Of a stretch of 64,000 nucleotides of DNA, positions 38,430-49,673 are shown piece after piece (the stretch's first letter is position 1; every line of letters starts with the position of its first letter). The DNA comes from Adineta steineri. Its lineage: Eukaryota; Rotifera; Eurotatoria; Adinetida; Adinetidae. The stretch covers positions 17,496 through 81,495 of the forward strand of contig CAJNOI010000041.1 of NCBI GenBank assembly GCA_905250115.1, in the 5' to 3' direction. The position numbers and the translations under genes were made by a program. The notes beneath the pieces were generated by a model. It was not told the origin of the DNA and ran no database searches. It saw only the letters and a program-made list of their open reading frames with translations.

Positions 38430-39036
38430 AAAACCAAAAGAAATGACTATATGTCAGATGTTTAATTGATTTCATATATATCTATCTAATGAGATGGGTT
38501 GTTTTTTTTTTCTTTCTTTCTTCTTTTGAACAGTGAATTTTAACAAAACAAAGAGATAATCATGATTCCATAATCAAAAAATATATTCCTATAAATAGAT
38601 GTATCTCAGAATGAAAAAAAGTCAATATATATATATACTCATATTTTTATCATGCGTTTATTTTATTTTATTTTATGTGCACAGATGACATTTTCTCTCT
38701 CGCTCTCTCGTTTTTTCTGTTTATCGCTTTCGATATCTATTGTTGTGTATATGTTTTAACATATATATTATAATCTATTATTTTTTTTCTCTGTTGTTAT
38801 AAATTAATTATTAAAAAAAAAAAAAAACAAAAAGAAATCAAATGTTGTTTTGTTCGTTTTTATTGTTGTATTTAATTAAAAAGAATACGTAATAAAAGCA
38901 TTTATTTATTTTGTTTTTCTTCAAATTATCTATTTTACTAAGCAAAACATATTCATATCAAAGGAAATATTATGATTAGATAAGACAGATAATTAATCAA
39001 AAAAAAATCTTTGTTGTAGACTAAATATAATTAGTC
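38430..39036. other. MTHFSD 3' UTR / spacer
   Basis: T- and A-rich spacer with a CT-repeat patch near 38693-38710 and a long A-run near 38813-38827. It probably holds the MTHFSD polyadenylation site and the TTC16 promoter. No gene was seen. Confidence 0.4.
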
Positions 39037-42000
39037 ATGGTTGATAAATATGATATATCACGAAATCCAAGTGATTTACCTAAATCATTAGGCATTTTAA
39101 GTGTTCGTGCTGGTGCTTCACGTCAACATTTTCTTAGTTTTGATGATAAAAGTTCGGAACAAGAAAATGCTCAACAACACTTAACTGCTAATACTTGGCC
39201 AGAATCGATTAGGTAAGACGAAAAAAAAAATTTATACTTATTTATTTATTTATTATTGATAAAATAAAATAATTTTCAGTGGAGAAAAGAAAAAAGAAAT
39301 AGTGAGTTTCACTAATCATTTACTAGATCTTCTTCTTCACATTGTGTTAGAGTGTTTTACACTATATTCACTTTATTTTGTGTCTATTAACATAAATAAC
39401 AACCTTGTTTAGGGAGATGTATTTTCAACTGAAATCGATGAAGAAGTCTATGAACGATATACTATAGAAGCTTTTCTACCAGGAAGTTGGTCAAAAGGTA
39501 AGTTTAATTGTTTTTTTATCTTTCATGTGATATTCTCAAATCTATTATAGGAGCAGGTTTACGAGATGCATTGAAAGATGTGACTGATAGTCATTGCAGT
39601 GAATTGTAAGTTTTATAAATATTGAGTTTAAAGACAAAATATATATTGATATTGTTTGTAAATAGTTGTGATAAAGCTGTTGTAATATTAGAAAAACGTA
39701 CAAATTATGAATTAGCATTAATTTATATTAATAAATGTATTCTTTTAAAACCATTTCATATTACATTTTATGAAATTCGTTCGGAAATTTATTTAAATTT
39801 ATGCGATTTTCAAAGTTCCATTTTAAGTTTACAAAAAGGTATTTCATATAAACAAGCAACAACTAATAATCAAAAATCAATAAACGAACAACAAGAACAG
39901 CAACAACAACAACAAGTAGTACCAATAAGTTCATCGCCAGTAACTAAGGATGAAAAATTAACAAATGATAAAATTGCTTTTCTTCGATATATTTCTGGTG
40001 TTACATTGTATGATCAAAAGCTTTATATAGATGCATTAAGTATTATTGCTAATGGTTCTGACGTATTTAGTACATTTCCATTTCAAATCTATAGGTATTT
40101 ATATATAATATTAGTCCGAATATACATTTTTCTTTTCTTTTAGTACTCTTTGTCTAACTGCTTTAAATAAAATGGATGAAGCAACTGTATTGATAACTCA
40201 AATGATCGAAGAATATCCACAAAATGCTGATCTATTAATTATTCGTGCTCGGCTGTATTATAAAGACAAGGCTAAGGTTCTTATGAAGATATTCTCTTTT
40301 ATTTATGAATATTTAAGAAGAAAAAAGAGCTTGAATATTTTTAATAGCTTCTTCAATAACTTGAACAGCGTGTAAACAGCTGGTTATAGCTTGAGTTGCG
40401 ACTGTACCATGCATTGTTGGAATTAAACTTGTAATCATAGTATTGATAATATTCAAATGTGTTTTGAGTAAAGTAGTTATTTTTGTAAGTAATTGTCGGA
40501 CTTGAGTAACGATATTTCCATTGAGAGCAGTTTGAATAAATTCAAGAATTGATTGTTGAAAGATAACTCGAAATGATTTAAGTTCAGATAAAAGACTTAA
40601 ACGAGCATCAATTTCTAAATCACGTTTACCAAGTGCTGGAATTACACCACCGAACCATGATGTTACACCATGGATAGCATCTGTAACTGCACCTGTAACA
40701 GCAGCATGAGCATTGCCAAGAGTAGTTTGAATATTGTTAACTGTAGCGATAGTACCACCGATAGCATTATCAAGATGTAGTGCAACTGGAGATACCCATG
40801 GACTCAGCACATCCCAAATATCCATAAGACCACGTTGTTCTTGGAGAGGAGCACTGGTGGCAAAGGCGCCATAGATTTGGGCGATAGTTAAGACAACAAG
40901 AATAAGCTTCATGTTTTCGATTTTCGAAATAGTGTTTTACTTTTTTGAAAACAACCCATTTTTAAATACAACCAACAGATGGTTCTATTCTCATAATTTA
41001 ATTTCGTCATTTTAGCTCTCACTTTGTTTTTATGATGTTCGTGATGCTCTTGCGATCGATGCGCGTCATCCATTGGCCAATAGTATGATGACAGCTCTTG
41101 AAGAAACTGCGAAGAAATCACGTGATTCTTGTGTACGTAATTCAATCAATGAGCGTCTAAATATGGCTTTATCAGCAATTAATCTTTCTATACAACTTTA
41201 TCCAATTGAAGCTGAATTCCATTTACAAAGGTTAAAAATAAAATATATTTCCTCATCGTAGAATAAAAGTTTTCATACTTATAGAAGTATAATTTATCGA
41301 AAAATGAAAAAATTTGAATTAGCAACTGATGAATGTTTATTACTTTTTGATAAAACTGGACACGATCAAGAAAATAAACTCTATCAACAAGCACAAAAAC
41401 AATTTGTTTTTATATATAATGAATGTTCATTAAAATGTTTACAAACAGGTTTTTATGATGATGCAATTGAATTATTAAATCGAGCACTTAATACTGAGAA
41501 AAAATCTGCTGAATTATATATCAATAGAGGAGGTTCGATTTTCCATTAAGAAAACTAAATAAAACTATTCATTTTCTCTTCTAGATTGTTTTATTGCCAA
41601 AGGACAAATAACATTTGCTCTACAAGATTATGAACAAGCACTTGAAATAACACCAAATAATAACGAAATAAAATTACGTATTTCAAATGTATTTTTTAAT
41701 AATGCTGAACAACAATATAAAGATAAAAAATATCAGGTTTTGATAAATTTTTTGAAAACAAGTTTTATTTTTTTTCTATTCAAAAGGAATCTTGTAATGA
41801 ATTAACAAAAGCTATTAATGTTAATCCATCTGTTGGTAAATATTATGTATCACGATCACGTGTTAAATTTTTAACAGACAATATTCAAGGTGCACAAGAA
41901 GATATTATTGCTGCTATATTAATCAATCCATTGGAAGATGGATGTATTGATGTTTTACCAAGATTATTTGTTGATTCATCACTTGGTCAAGTTCTTACTT

Positions 42001-42065
42001 CACCATTAACAAAATATGTTAAAGAAAACCTATTAAATCAAGGTGTTCAATTAGCGATTTCTTAA
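39037..42065 (+). CDS. TTC16: TTC16-like tetratricopeptide repeat protein
   Basis: Exons 39037-39212, 39280-39301, 39413-39497, 39551-39605, 39666-40094, 40144-40276, 41016-41230, 41285-41532, 41585-41736 and 41787-42065 close to 597 aa. Multiple TPR helical pairs are readable, for example NYELALIYINKCILLKPFHI, FYDDAIELLNRALNTE and FALQDYEQALEITPNN. The order and wording match vertebrate TTC16: FYEIRSEIYLNLCDFQSSI, then ADLLIIRARLY, LYINRGDCF and KYYVSRSRVKFL with NIQGAQEDIIAAILINP. TTC16 is an axoneme/sperm-associated TPR protein of poorly known role; the TPR array suggests a scaffold. The long C-terminal basic tail of mammals is absent. A 739-nt intron (40277-41015) hosts a nested antisense gene. 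It is the first gene of a tightly packed four-gene plus-strand run. Confidence 0.85.
40313..40912 (-). CDS. Intronless secreted protein nested in a TTC16 intron
   Basis: A 199-aa single-exon ORF antisense to TTC16 and wholly inside its 739-nt intron. The N-terminus is a strong signal peptide (MKLILVVLTIAQIYGAFATS). The body is helical and amphipathic with Ala/Thr/Ile-rich segments, only one Cys after the signal, and no recognised domain. A PALGKRDLE site at about residues 92-100 has Gly followed by a dibasic pair, the form cut and amidated in peptide precursors, though one such site is weak evidence for a prohormone. Alternatives are a pore-forming-like or apolipoprotein-like helical secreted protein. 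Its clean frame and high-quality signal peptide argue that it is a real gene. Confidence 0.75.
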   Translation of the reverse strand: MKLILVVLTIAQIYGAFATSAPLQEQRGLMDIWDVLSPWVSPVALHLDNAIGGTIATVNNIQTTLGNAHAAVTGAVTDAIHGVTSWFGGVIPALGKRDLEIDARLSLLSELKSFRVIFQQSILEFIQTALNGNIVTQVRQLLTKITTLLKTHLNIINTMITSLIPTMHGTVATQAITSCLHAVQVIEEAIKNIQALFSS

Positions 42066-42102
42066 TTTTATACATAATCTCTTTTTTTTTGCGCTTTGAA
42101 CA

Positions 42103-42108
42103 AATAAA
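42103..42108 (+). promoter_or_regulatory. Polyadenylation signal of TTC16
   Basis: AATAAA lies 38 nt past the TTC16 stop and 25 nt before an unpaired splice acceptor (AG at 42133-42134) that precedes the next gene. This arrangement is typical of coupled 3'-end formation and spliced-leader addition. Confidence 0.55.
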
Positions 42109-42132
42109 ATACAATTCATTCATGCATTTTTT

Positions 42133-42134
42133 AG
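42133..42134 (+). promoter_or_regulatory. Unpaired splice acceptor before GTF3C2 (candidate trans-splice site)
   Basis: CATGCATTTTTTAG ends 35 nt before the GTF3C2 ATG and after the upstream gene's polyadenylation signal. There is no room for a normal 5' exon of this gene in the 104-nt spacer, so a spliced-leader acceptor is the simplest reading. This is inference. Confidence 0.45.
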
Positions 42135-42169
42135 ATTTTTTATAAAGAAAAAAAAAGTATTAATAATAA

Positions 42170-45100
42170 ATGGATCCACCGCCACCAAAAAGAAGAGGTC
42201 GTCCGAGAAAGTATGTGGAGAATAGAATATAAATAGAGAGTTTTAATATGATATTTTTGTTTTTCCAGAACAACTAATATTGCTAATGATGAAGTTCAGA
42301 CAAGTGAAACTAAAACTAAATGTAAGATTATATTTATTCGAAAGAATTAGTTATTTAAAAGTTTTATATTCTCTCAGTAATTGAACCAAAAATTGAAAAT
42401 TTATTAACAATGGAAACAAATATTGTTCAACAACGAAAAGCAGCGAGAGCTAAACAAAAATGTAAGTTTTTCTTCAAAAAAACACTTTTTGTTAATCGAA
42501 TATAAACTTTTTTTTGTCATTATAGACAAAGAAGTTAGTAGTGGGGAAGAATATGAAAATGAAGGTGATGATGATGATGATGATGAATTTGAACAATCTG
42601 ATGAAGATATTGAACCTCAAAATCGACGATCATCAGCTGCAAAACGTAAATCAATAGCTATTTTATCAAAAGATAAAACAGAAAGTTGGGGAAATTATCG
42701 TAATACAATTGATAATGGACCTGTTCCACGTAAATATATTTTTATAGTACTAACGAATAATAAACATTGATTTCTTTAGAACATGCATTAACTTTAAATG
42801 AAATAGCGTTTGATGTAGCACTTAAATTACAACATCGTAATCAAAATCGACAATTAACAATTGATTATTTAGATAATGAGAATGAAATTGAATTTATTTA
42901 TGATAATAAAATGAAAGAACAAGTTTTAATTGATACATATCGTATTCAACTTTCTCAAAATGTATGTAGAAGAAGTTTCATTTTTAAATAGAATAATAAG
43001 ATAGGAAAATATCTGAACCTATGATTTACTTACTATCAATTTCCGTACAAAATATTTAAGAGATTGAGTTTTTACTGAAAGAAGATGTCATTTATCATTC
43101 GAAGTAAAATGAATATACTTTTGTTGTGACTTCATTTTTACAGACTATCAAACCTTTGTTTCATCATTTAATTATTAATAGATACTTACGAGATAAATCA
43201 AACACTATCGTTATTCCTTGATAATTAAGCATGAATAAAAAAAACCCTTTTTCAAGTTAATTAACACCTCAGAACTATTAAATGCGTGACACGACACCTC
43301 CACGCAGTAGTAATGACCATGAAAGTAAAAGTGAGAATGGAGAGTTGGCGAGCAAGTATTGTGTACGGCTATTTAATGTACGTACACTATTATTCTTTAA
43401 ACAGATTTATAGATCAGAAGTTTTGTTTATATATGTTAATAACTTATATTATAGGTAAACAATACACCTTTAATTCTTCCACCTTTCGAATCTACTGTAC
43501 ATAAAAATAATGTATTTACATTAAATATGGGTATTGGTCCAATACAATCTCTTGATTGGCTTTCAATGCCTACATCAAAATGTTCATTGACACATCAATA
43601 TTTAGCTGTAGGCTGTTCACGTTCATCAATAATTCCAAAACATTTTTATGATGAAACTTATTCATATAAAAATTATATTCAAATATGGATGTTTGATTTA
43701 CCAAATATAAAAACAACTCTATGCCCAACAAATCATAAACTTATTTGTTTAATACCAATTAATGATGGTGGTGCTATATGGACATTAAAATGGTCACCAT
43801 CATGTTCATCACCATCAGCTTATTTAGCTGCTGGAACAAGTTCAGGTTCAATTTATTTATATAAAATATTCTCTCAACAATCAGTAGCATCATATCAAAC
43901 AACAAATACAATCATTCCATTTTATAAATCATCGAAAATCATTCGATTTCTACTTAATGAACCAAATAATCATACACAATGTTTAGCTATAGATTGGTCA
44001 ACACATGATCCAAATCGTCTTGCTGCTTCTTATAGTAACGGTTTTATAGCTCTTTTTCATGTTAATACAAACGCAAAACATTTAATTGAAATTGTAATTA
44101 TATATATATTTTTTTCTCTATGAATTAATTTTATTCTGAATATTTAGAAATCTAATCAAGAAAAAGTTGTTTTTCCTATTCGATTTATTCGAATATCATA
44201 TACACCAATTCGTGATATTAAATTCTTAAACGATTCATCCAATCTCGTTGTAACAATTGCAAATATTGCAAAAAGATTTTCGTATGAATTGAAAATAGAA
44301 CATTTTATTTCTTTACTAATAAATTTAAATTTACTTTTTTAAAGTGTATGGGATTTTGATGATCTTCATCAACATTTAATTGATATTGAAAATACTGGTA
44401 CAGAATCAGTTGTACGATCTTTAACTGGTGATCTTTTATGTGTAAAAGAATTTACACCGTAAGATTTTAAAAGAAAAGAAGTTCAAAATTATTATTTTTT
44501 ATGTAGATCGTATGCTCGAACAAGTGCTTATCTTGCATATGATCCGGAAAATAATAATCTTCCAAAACATATTTATTTTCAATCAACACCTGATCATGTT
44601 TTAAGTGTAGATTATTCTCCATGGCTTGATGCTACTTTACTGTGTGATTCAAACGGTGATACAAATAAATTTCGAGAACTTTTTATTCTACGATTTTATT
44701 TTTTTTAGGTTGTGTATATTTTTTTCGTTTAACAAATTTTGTACGATGGACAAGAAAGAATGAATGTTCTTTAAAATATCGATTAGTAAGATAGATAACA
44801 ATTCGTTTTATTTTTAAGAGAAATTTATTATTTGTTTTAGAAATTATTTTATATGAATGCAATAATTAAGTCAGATAAACAAGAAGAAATATCAAATGGT
44901 AAGAACAAAATTCATAAGAAAGACAATCAGCAAAGATATCTTATTTTTAGTTAATGACGAAACTGCTGAACCGATTTTTGAACAATCGTCATATTCAGAT
45001 TTAGTTGATAAATATTATCTCGATACAAATTTATGTTGTGATGTAATAAATATGAATATATATTTTTTCCGAAAACTAGTTTTGTATTTTTTTAGCAAAA

Positions 45101-45353
45101 ATTTGTTAGTAAACAAGATGATTTTAGTAAAGCTGGAAGTTATGCATTGAATGCTTTACATAAAGTAAAACTATATCTCATATTGTTCTTGTTTAAAATG
45201 AATTCAATTTAGATTCGTTTTAATCCAAATCTTGGTTCATATGGTTGGTTTGCATTTGGTGGTGAATCTGGTTTGTTATTCATTCTTCCACTTAATCAAT
45301 CATGGTCAAATCATGCAATAAATATTTATGAACAAGAAAATAAATCTACATAA
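42170..45353 (+). CDS. GTF3C2: TFIIIC subunit GTF3C2-like (WD40 protein)
   Basis: Exons 42170-42210, 42269-42321, 42378-42461, 42526-42729, 42780-42961, 43455-44093, 44148-44281, 44345-44458, 44507-44655, 44709-44785, 44841-44898, 44951-45042, 45096-45164 and 45213-45353 close to 678 aa. The N-terminus carries an AT-hook-like PKRRGRPRK and an acidic tract. From about residue 190 to the end are WD40-type blades with conserved phrases: GPIQSLDWL, YLAVGCSRS, IQIWMF, GAIWTLKWSPSCSSPSAYLA, AAGTSSGSIYLY and CLAIDWSTHDPNRLAASYSN. This order is that of GTF3C2 (TFIIIC110), a subunit of the RNA polymerase III factor TFIIIC that binds the B box of tRNA genes in the nucleus. It starts 104 nt after TTC16 stops and ends 68 nt before the next ATG. 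Confidence 0.8.
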
Positions 45354-45419
45354 TAGAATTTCCACTTGAATTCGTTTTCCCTTGTTATGTATATATCAAT
45401 TATTATTTGTTACTTTTTC

Positions 45420-45421
45420 AG
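45420..45421 (+). promoter_or_regulatory. Unpaired splice acceptor abutting the SerRS-like start codon
   Basis: TTGTTACTTTTTCAG ends at 45421 and the ATG begins at 45422, only 68 nt after the GTF3C2 stop. An acceptor immediately before a start codon, with no donor between the two genes, fits trans-splicing; cis-splicing from a GTF3C2 exon is the alternative. Confidence 0.5.
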
Positions 45422-47437
45422 ATGTATTTATCAAAAGTTTTAATTTTTCGACGAACAATTTCTCAATTACCCTACCGTTTATCTTCTACATCATCATCAT
45501 CAGCTACACCAACGCATACATTTCCTAATGAAGATCTTCTATTCACCGTTAAATCATCGAATGGACATATACGTTCAGGTTAGTAAACTAGTTTAAACTT
45601 TAATTCATTTGAATTTACGTTTGTTTTTTACAGCTCTTTACCCATTAAATTCTGCTGATTATCCAAAGCAAGTTTTACCAGATTTACATCTAATAAAAAT
45701 GTTTCGAGATATTGAATTATTAAAAGAAAATTGTGAACAACGTAATCTAATGGTTGATATCAATCAACTTGCATCCGATTATCAACGATGGGTACAAGAG
45801 AAAAAAGAGTATCGACGTTTACGTGATCTTCATCGTATACAAGAAAGATTACGTGAACAACATCAACAAACAAATGATTTAACAATGACAGACGTTAATG
45901 AGACAAAAAAACGAAAGAAAAATATGAAATCAAACAATAGCAATACATCAGATGAAACGACAATAACATCTACGAAAAATAACAAGTAAAAATTTGTTTT
46001 ATCGATAAATTCTAATAACGGATATGAGTGCGGTATTAATAATTTCTTTCTGTTTATTAATAAATCCATTCAAATAAAATTTTATTTTATTCTTTATTTC
46101 AAAGTGAATTTCAACATGCTTCTGAAATGATTACCAGTGTTGAAAATTCATGGATTGATTCTGTCGCTCATCCGTCGAAATTAACTGATGATTCTCCATA
46201 TGCTCGTGGTGAAGCAGTTATGAATGATAATGAATTTAATTCTCTTAAAAATCATTTCGAACAATTTCGTGAACGATTTCGTGTATTTGATCAACGTTTT
46301 ATTGTTGCTTGTCTTCATTTACCAGCAGCTCAACATATTGCCGTACCTGCTAAACCATCAACAGGTATAACTATATATGAATCTTCTATACCGATTGTTA
46401 AACATGCATTTAATTCAAAAACATGGAATGAATTATGTCATGTGGAAAAAAATGATGTATCTATATTTGGACCCTATTGGCTTGGTCCAGTACCAATACG
46501 TAAACATGAATTTGTTCGTTTTATATGTTCAGAATTAACAAAATTAGGTTTTCAAGAAATGTCATCTGTTAGTATATCAAAACCATTTATTTATGAAGCA
46601 TTAGGTGCGAATATAAATGAAAGTCGTCATGTATTAACAACATTTGAAAGTTCAGATGATCCACGTTCACGTTCATTAATATCATCTGGTTTAGGTTCAT
46701 TAGCATCTATACTTGTACCATTTATACGTCGAACAATTTTACAAACTGATTTACCATATTATGTTTTTACACAAGGTGCAACATATGATGTTAATGATGA
46801 ACAAACACATAAAATACAATTATTAGCTATGACAAATATACGTGATATACATTTAAAAAATTTTGATGATCCATTAATTGATGAACCAATCAATGATTTA
46901 GAGCCAGTACCATCAAATGTATCTATTGAACGTGAACATGAATATAATTTACAATTAAAAAATAGTTTAAATGATAAAAAACCTTATCGTTTTAAAGAAA
47001 CATCAAGTTTAGATGATCTTTATATTGAATTAACGCGTTTAATGTATAATTTATATGAAAAATTTCGTTTACCATATCGTATACAAAATTGTTCGTCAGA
47101 TAAATTACGTTCATATGAATCAATGAGACTTGATTATGAATTATTTTTACCAAGTACAAATTCATATGTATGTGTTGGAAGTATATCATTAATTGGAGAT
47201 TATTTAAGTCGACGTTTAATGATGCGACATAAACGAGTAAAAGAAGAAAAAAAATCCAATAATAATAATAATAATAAAGAAAAATTGTCGGATGAAAATG
47301 ATGGGCCAAGAGAAACCAAATTTAATTATATACAAATGATACATGTGCAAGTGGTTGATGTTGATATGTTAATGAAATGTTATGTTGAAAAAGAACAACG
47401 AAGTTTTTCAGACAAAACACTTCGCGAATTGAACTAA
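45422..47437 (+). CDS. Seryl-tRNA synthetase-like mitochondrial protein (SLIMP-type, catalytically degenerate)
   Basis: Exons 45422-45578, 45634-45985 and 46105-47437 give 613 aa. The N-terminus is a plausible mitochondrial targeting sequence (Arg, Ser and hydrophobic, no acids for 35 residues). Next comes a SerRS-like tRNA-binding coiled-coil arm (LHLIKMFRDIELLKENCEQR), interrupted by a charged loop. The class II core is recognisable by SYESMRLDYELFLPS and YVCVGSISLIGDYLSRRLMM, equivalent to the ExxSxSNxxDFQxRR region. The motif 2 FRxE element is replaced by VFTQGATYDVND and the motif 3 T-L-N-G-S-G element is absent. Loss of ATP- and serine-binding residues with retention of the fold describes SLIMP, the inactive SerRS paralogue of arthropod mitochondria. 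A divergent active SARS2 is less likely. Confidence 0.7.
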
Positions 47438-47523
47438 AATAATATTTATATTATTATATTTTTTGTGACATCTAGTCGTAGTTGTTGCTCCAGTTTGCTT
47501 TTCTTTTTTCTTTTTGATTGTAC

Positions 47524-47525
47524 AG
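47524..47525 (+). promoter_or_regulatory. Unpaired splice acceptor before the coiled-coil/propeller gene
   Basis: A long pyrimidine tract (CTTTTCTTTTTTCTTTTTG) leads to TACAG at 47525, 87 nt after the SerRS-like stop and 54 nt before the next ATG. This is a strong acceptor without a local donor, fitting trans-splicing of a downstream operon gene. Confidence 0.45.
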
Positions 47526-47579
47526 TGTTTAATAAACATTCTAAATGTTTTCTTTTGACTTCTTATTTGTTTGAGATTA

Positions 47580-49673
47580 ATGTCAATAGATCAAAATTCT
47601 TTGATATTATCAAGTTTTTCACGACGTCGCTTATGTTTATCATTAACGAATGAAAATATGAATGATTTCAGAGATTTATTAAATCATTTTCAACAACGTT
47701 TGATTGAAAAACAAAAATTATTTGATATACAACGAGAAGATGTACATCATTCAATTAATCGAACATTTAATAAAATTTTTGAACAATTCATTGAGATTCG
47801 ACGATTTTGTCGAAATGATATTGAACAACAAACATTAAATGCTCAAGTATGTTAAGTATATGTTTCATAGATATTATGAAACTGAATCGAAATATATCAT
47901 ATAGAAAATTATATGAGCGTAATATTATACATTGATTTCTATGAAAGTAGAACAGATTTTAAAAGAATAGAATTATAATTATGTTCGATCTTACGATGAA
48001 CTATGTATGGTAAAAAGATAAAGCCAAATTCATTCAGATAATCTAGTACTTCACTGATGAGATAAAACTTTAATTTAACAATCAGTCCATATATTTTTAT
48101 ATCAAGAACTAGGGAGACACAGCGGACTTCGGGACTTCAAGACTTCCAGAGACTTCAAAAGACTGTCACAGATTTCATGAGACTTCATGCATGGAGTCTC
48201 TGTTGTTCCCTCCTCGTTCAAGAATTCTATGTATTCTGTTTATCAATCTATAATTTCCATAATATAGACTCTTATTTAGATTGAACTACAACAAATGCTT
48301 GATGCTGTGCAATATATGCGAACAAAAAGTGATATGTATCATGGCAATACATCAGATACATTAAATTTATTTGCTACTGAATTACAAAAATGTACTGATC
48401 GATTATCTAAACTTGTTCTTTCACCTGCACGTGATCTTGATAATTTATCATCATATTTAACAGCATCATTATCATCTATAGCGTCAGATAATCTACCAGA
48501 AACACCATCATCACCATCTCAATCTATATTTGAACAAGATATCAATAAGAATATTGTTATTCCATCACCAATAATAACAGTGGATTCAGATAAAAATAGT
48601 AGTAGTAATAATAGTACTGATGTGGCAAATGTTAATGATTTAAATCATTTTAAATTTGGTCCAAGTATAGTATTAGCTTTTCCATGTGATATGATTGCAT
48701 CAAATAAACGTAGTATTCTTTCATATGTTATCGAAAGAAATTTTCTCAATTATTCAACAGTATCTGGTGTTAGTTTATCAAGTATTAAAGTTTATCGATT
48801 ATTAGCACCAATAACAGCAAATAATGCTCGTCTTTGGGATTTAACGTGGTGTCCATGGAGTAAATTTTACCTTATGTAAGTTTGTTTTTTTCTATCTAAA
48901 CTATTCAAACTAAATAGCGTGTTGAGCTTTGTAATGTCTAAGATTAGTACAATTTCGATTATCTTATTTTGTTTAAATATTAATCATATATTTATTTTAT
49001 TTTTTTTATGATTACCTATATTAGTGTAGGTAATTTAGGTCTTTACTCTCTTTGTTATCCATATGATACAAATCCATCGACAATTGAACATGTACCACAA
49101 GTAAATAAGTTAGTTAGTTTTCGTGGTCCATTATTTCAACATGTACGTATATCATCTCATTCAACTGGTTGGTATATTTATATGGTTGAACATCAAAATG
49201 TTTCTATTGATTTATATGATCGTCGATCAGGTCAACTTTTACGTCATTTTGATAATCATAGTCAACATGATTTAATTCCACTTGGTTTTCATGGATTTTG
49301 TTTAAATGAAAATTTATTTGCTATTGTGAAAAAAACTGAAGTTTTATCAACAATTAATAATCCACATCAAACGAAAAATGAACAAAATGTTCAAGTCTAT
49401 TTTTTTGATCTTGAAACAATGTTATGTATACAACAAATGTCATTATGTCATTGTTCAAATGTTTATGATATAAAATGTTGTTATGAAAAAAATATTTTTA
49501 TGATACTTGCTGAACCTATGCAACTTATTCTTGTTAATTTAGATACAAATGAATTAATAAGAAAAAAATTATTAGATGAAGGAAAACATTTATGTATTAT
49601 TAATGATCATGAAGTGTTTATTTTACGTTCTGAATGTTCAATTCAAACACTTCAATATCGAAATATTAGATAA
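47580..49673 (+). CDS. Coiled-coil protein with probable C-terminal beta-propeller
   Basis: Exons 47580-47846, 48280-48875 and 49025-49673 give 503 aa. Residues of about 25-150 form a helical coiled coil resembling the segment after B-boxes in TRIM-like proteins (FRDLLNHFQQRLIEKQKLFD). A Ser/Asn-rich linker follows. The C-terminal 300 residues are beta-rich with repeated strand/turn units (SIKVYRLLAP, ARLWDLTWCPWSKFYLI, VSIDLYDRRSGQLLRHF, VQVYFFDLETMLCIQQM) that look like WD/NHL-type blades. No N-terminal B-box is present. I do not recognise the family. Its architecture parallels the gene at 54353-56069. It follows the SerRS-like gene by 142 nt. Intron 1 (433 nt) holds a possible small repeat element. 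Confidence 0.75.
48109..48217. repeat. Possible short TIR element or GACTTC-rich repeat in an intron
   Basis: A GC-richer patch in intron 1 of the coiled-coil/propeller gene. It contains five spaced copies of GACTTC (GGACTTCGGGACTTCAAGAC and following). Its ends are weakly inverted: AGGGAGACACAG on the left, AGGGAACAACAG as the reverse complement on the right. The 7-bp direct repeat TCAAGAA flanks it at 48102-48108 and 48218-48224. This fits a small non-autonomous element, but the inverted repeats are imperfect and offset. Confidence 0.35.
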
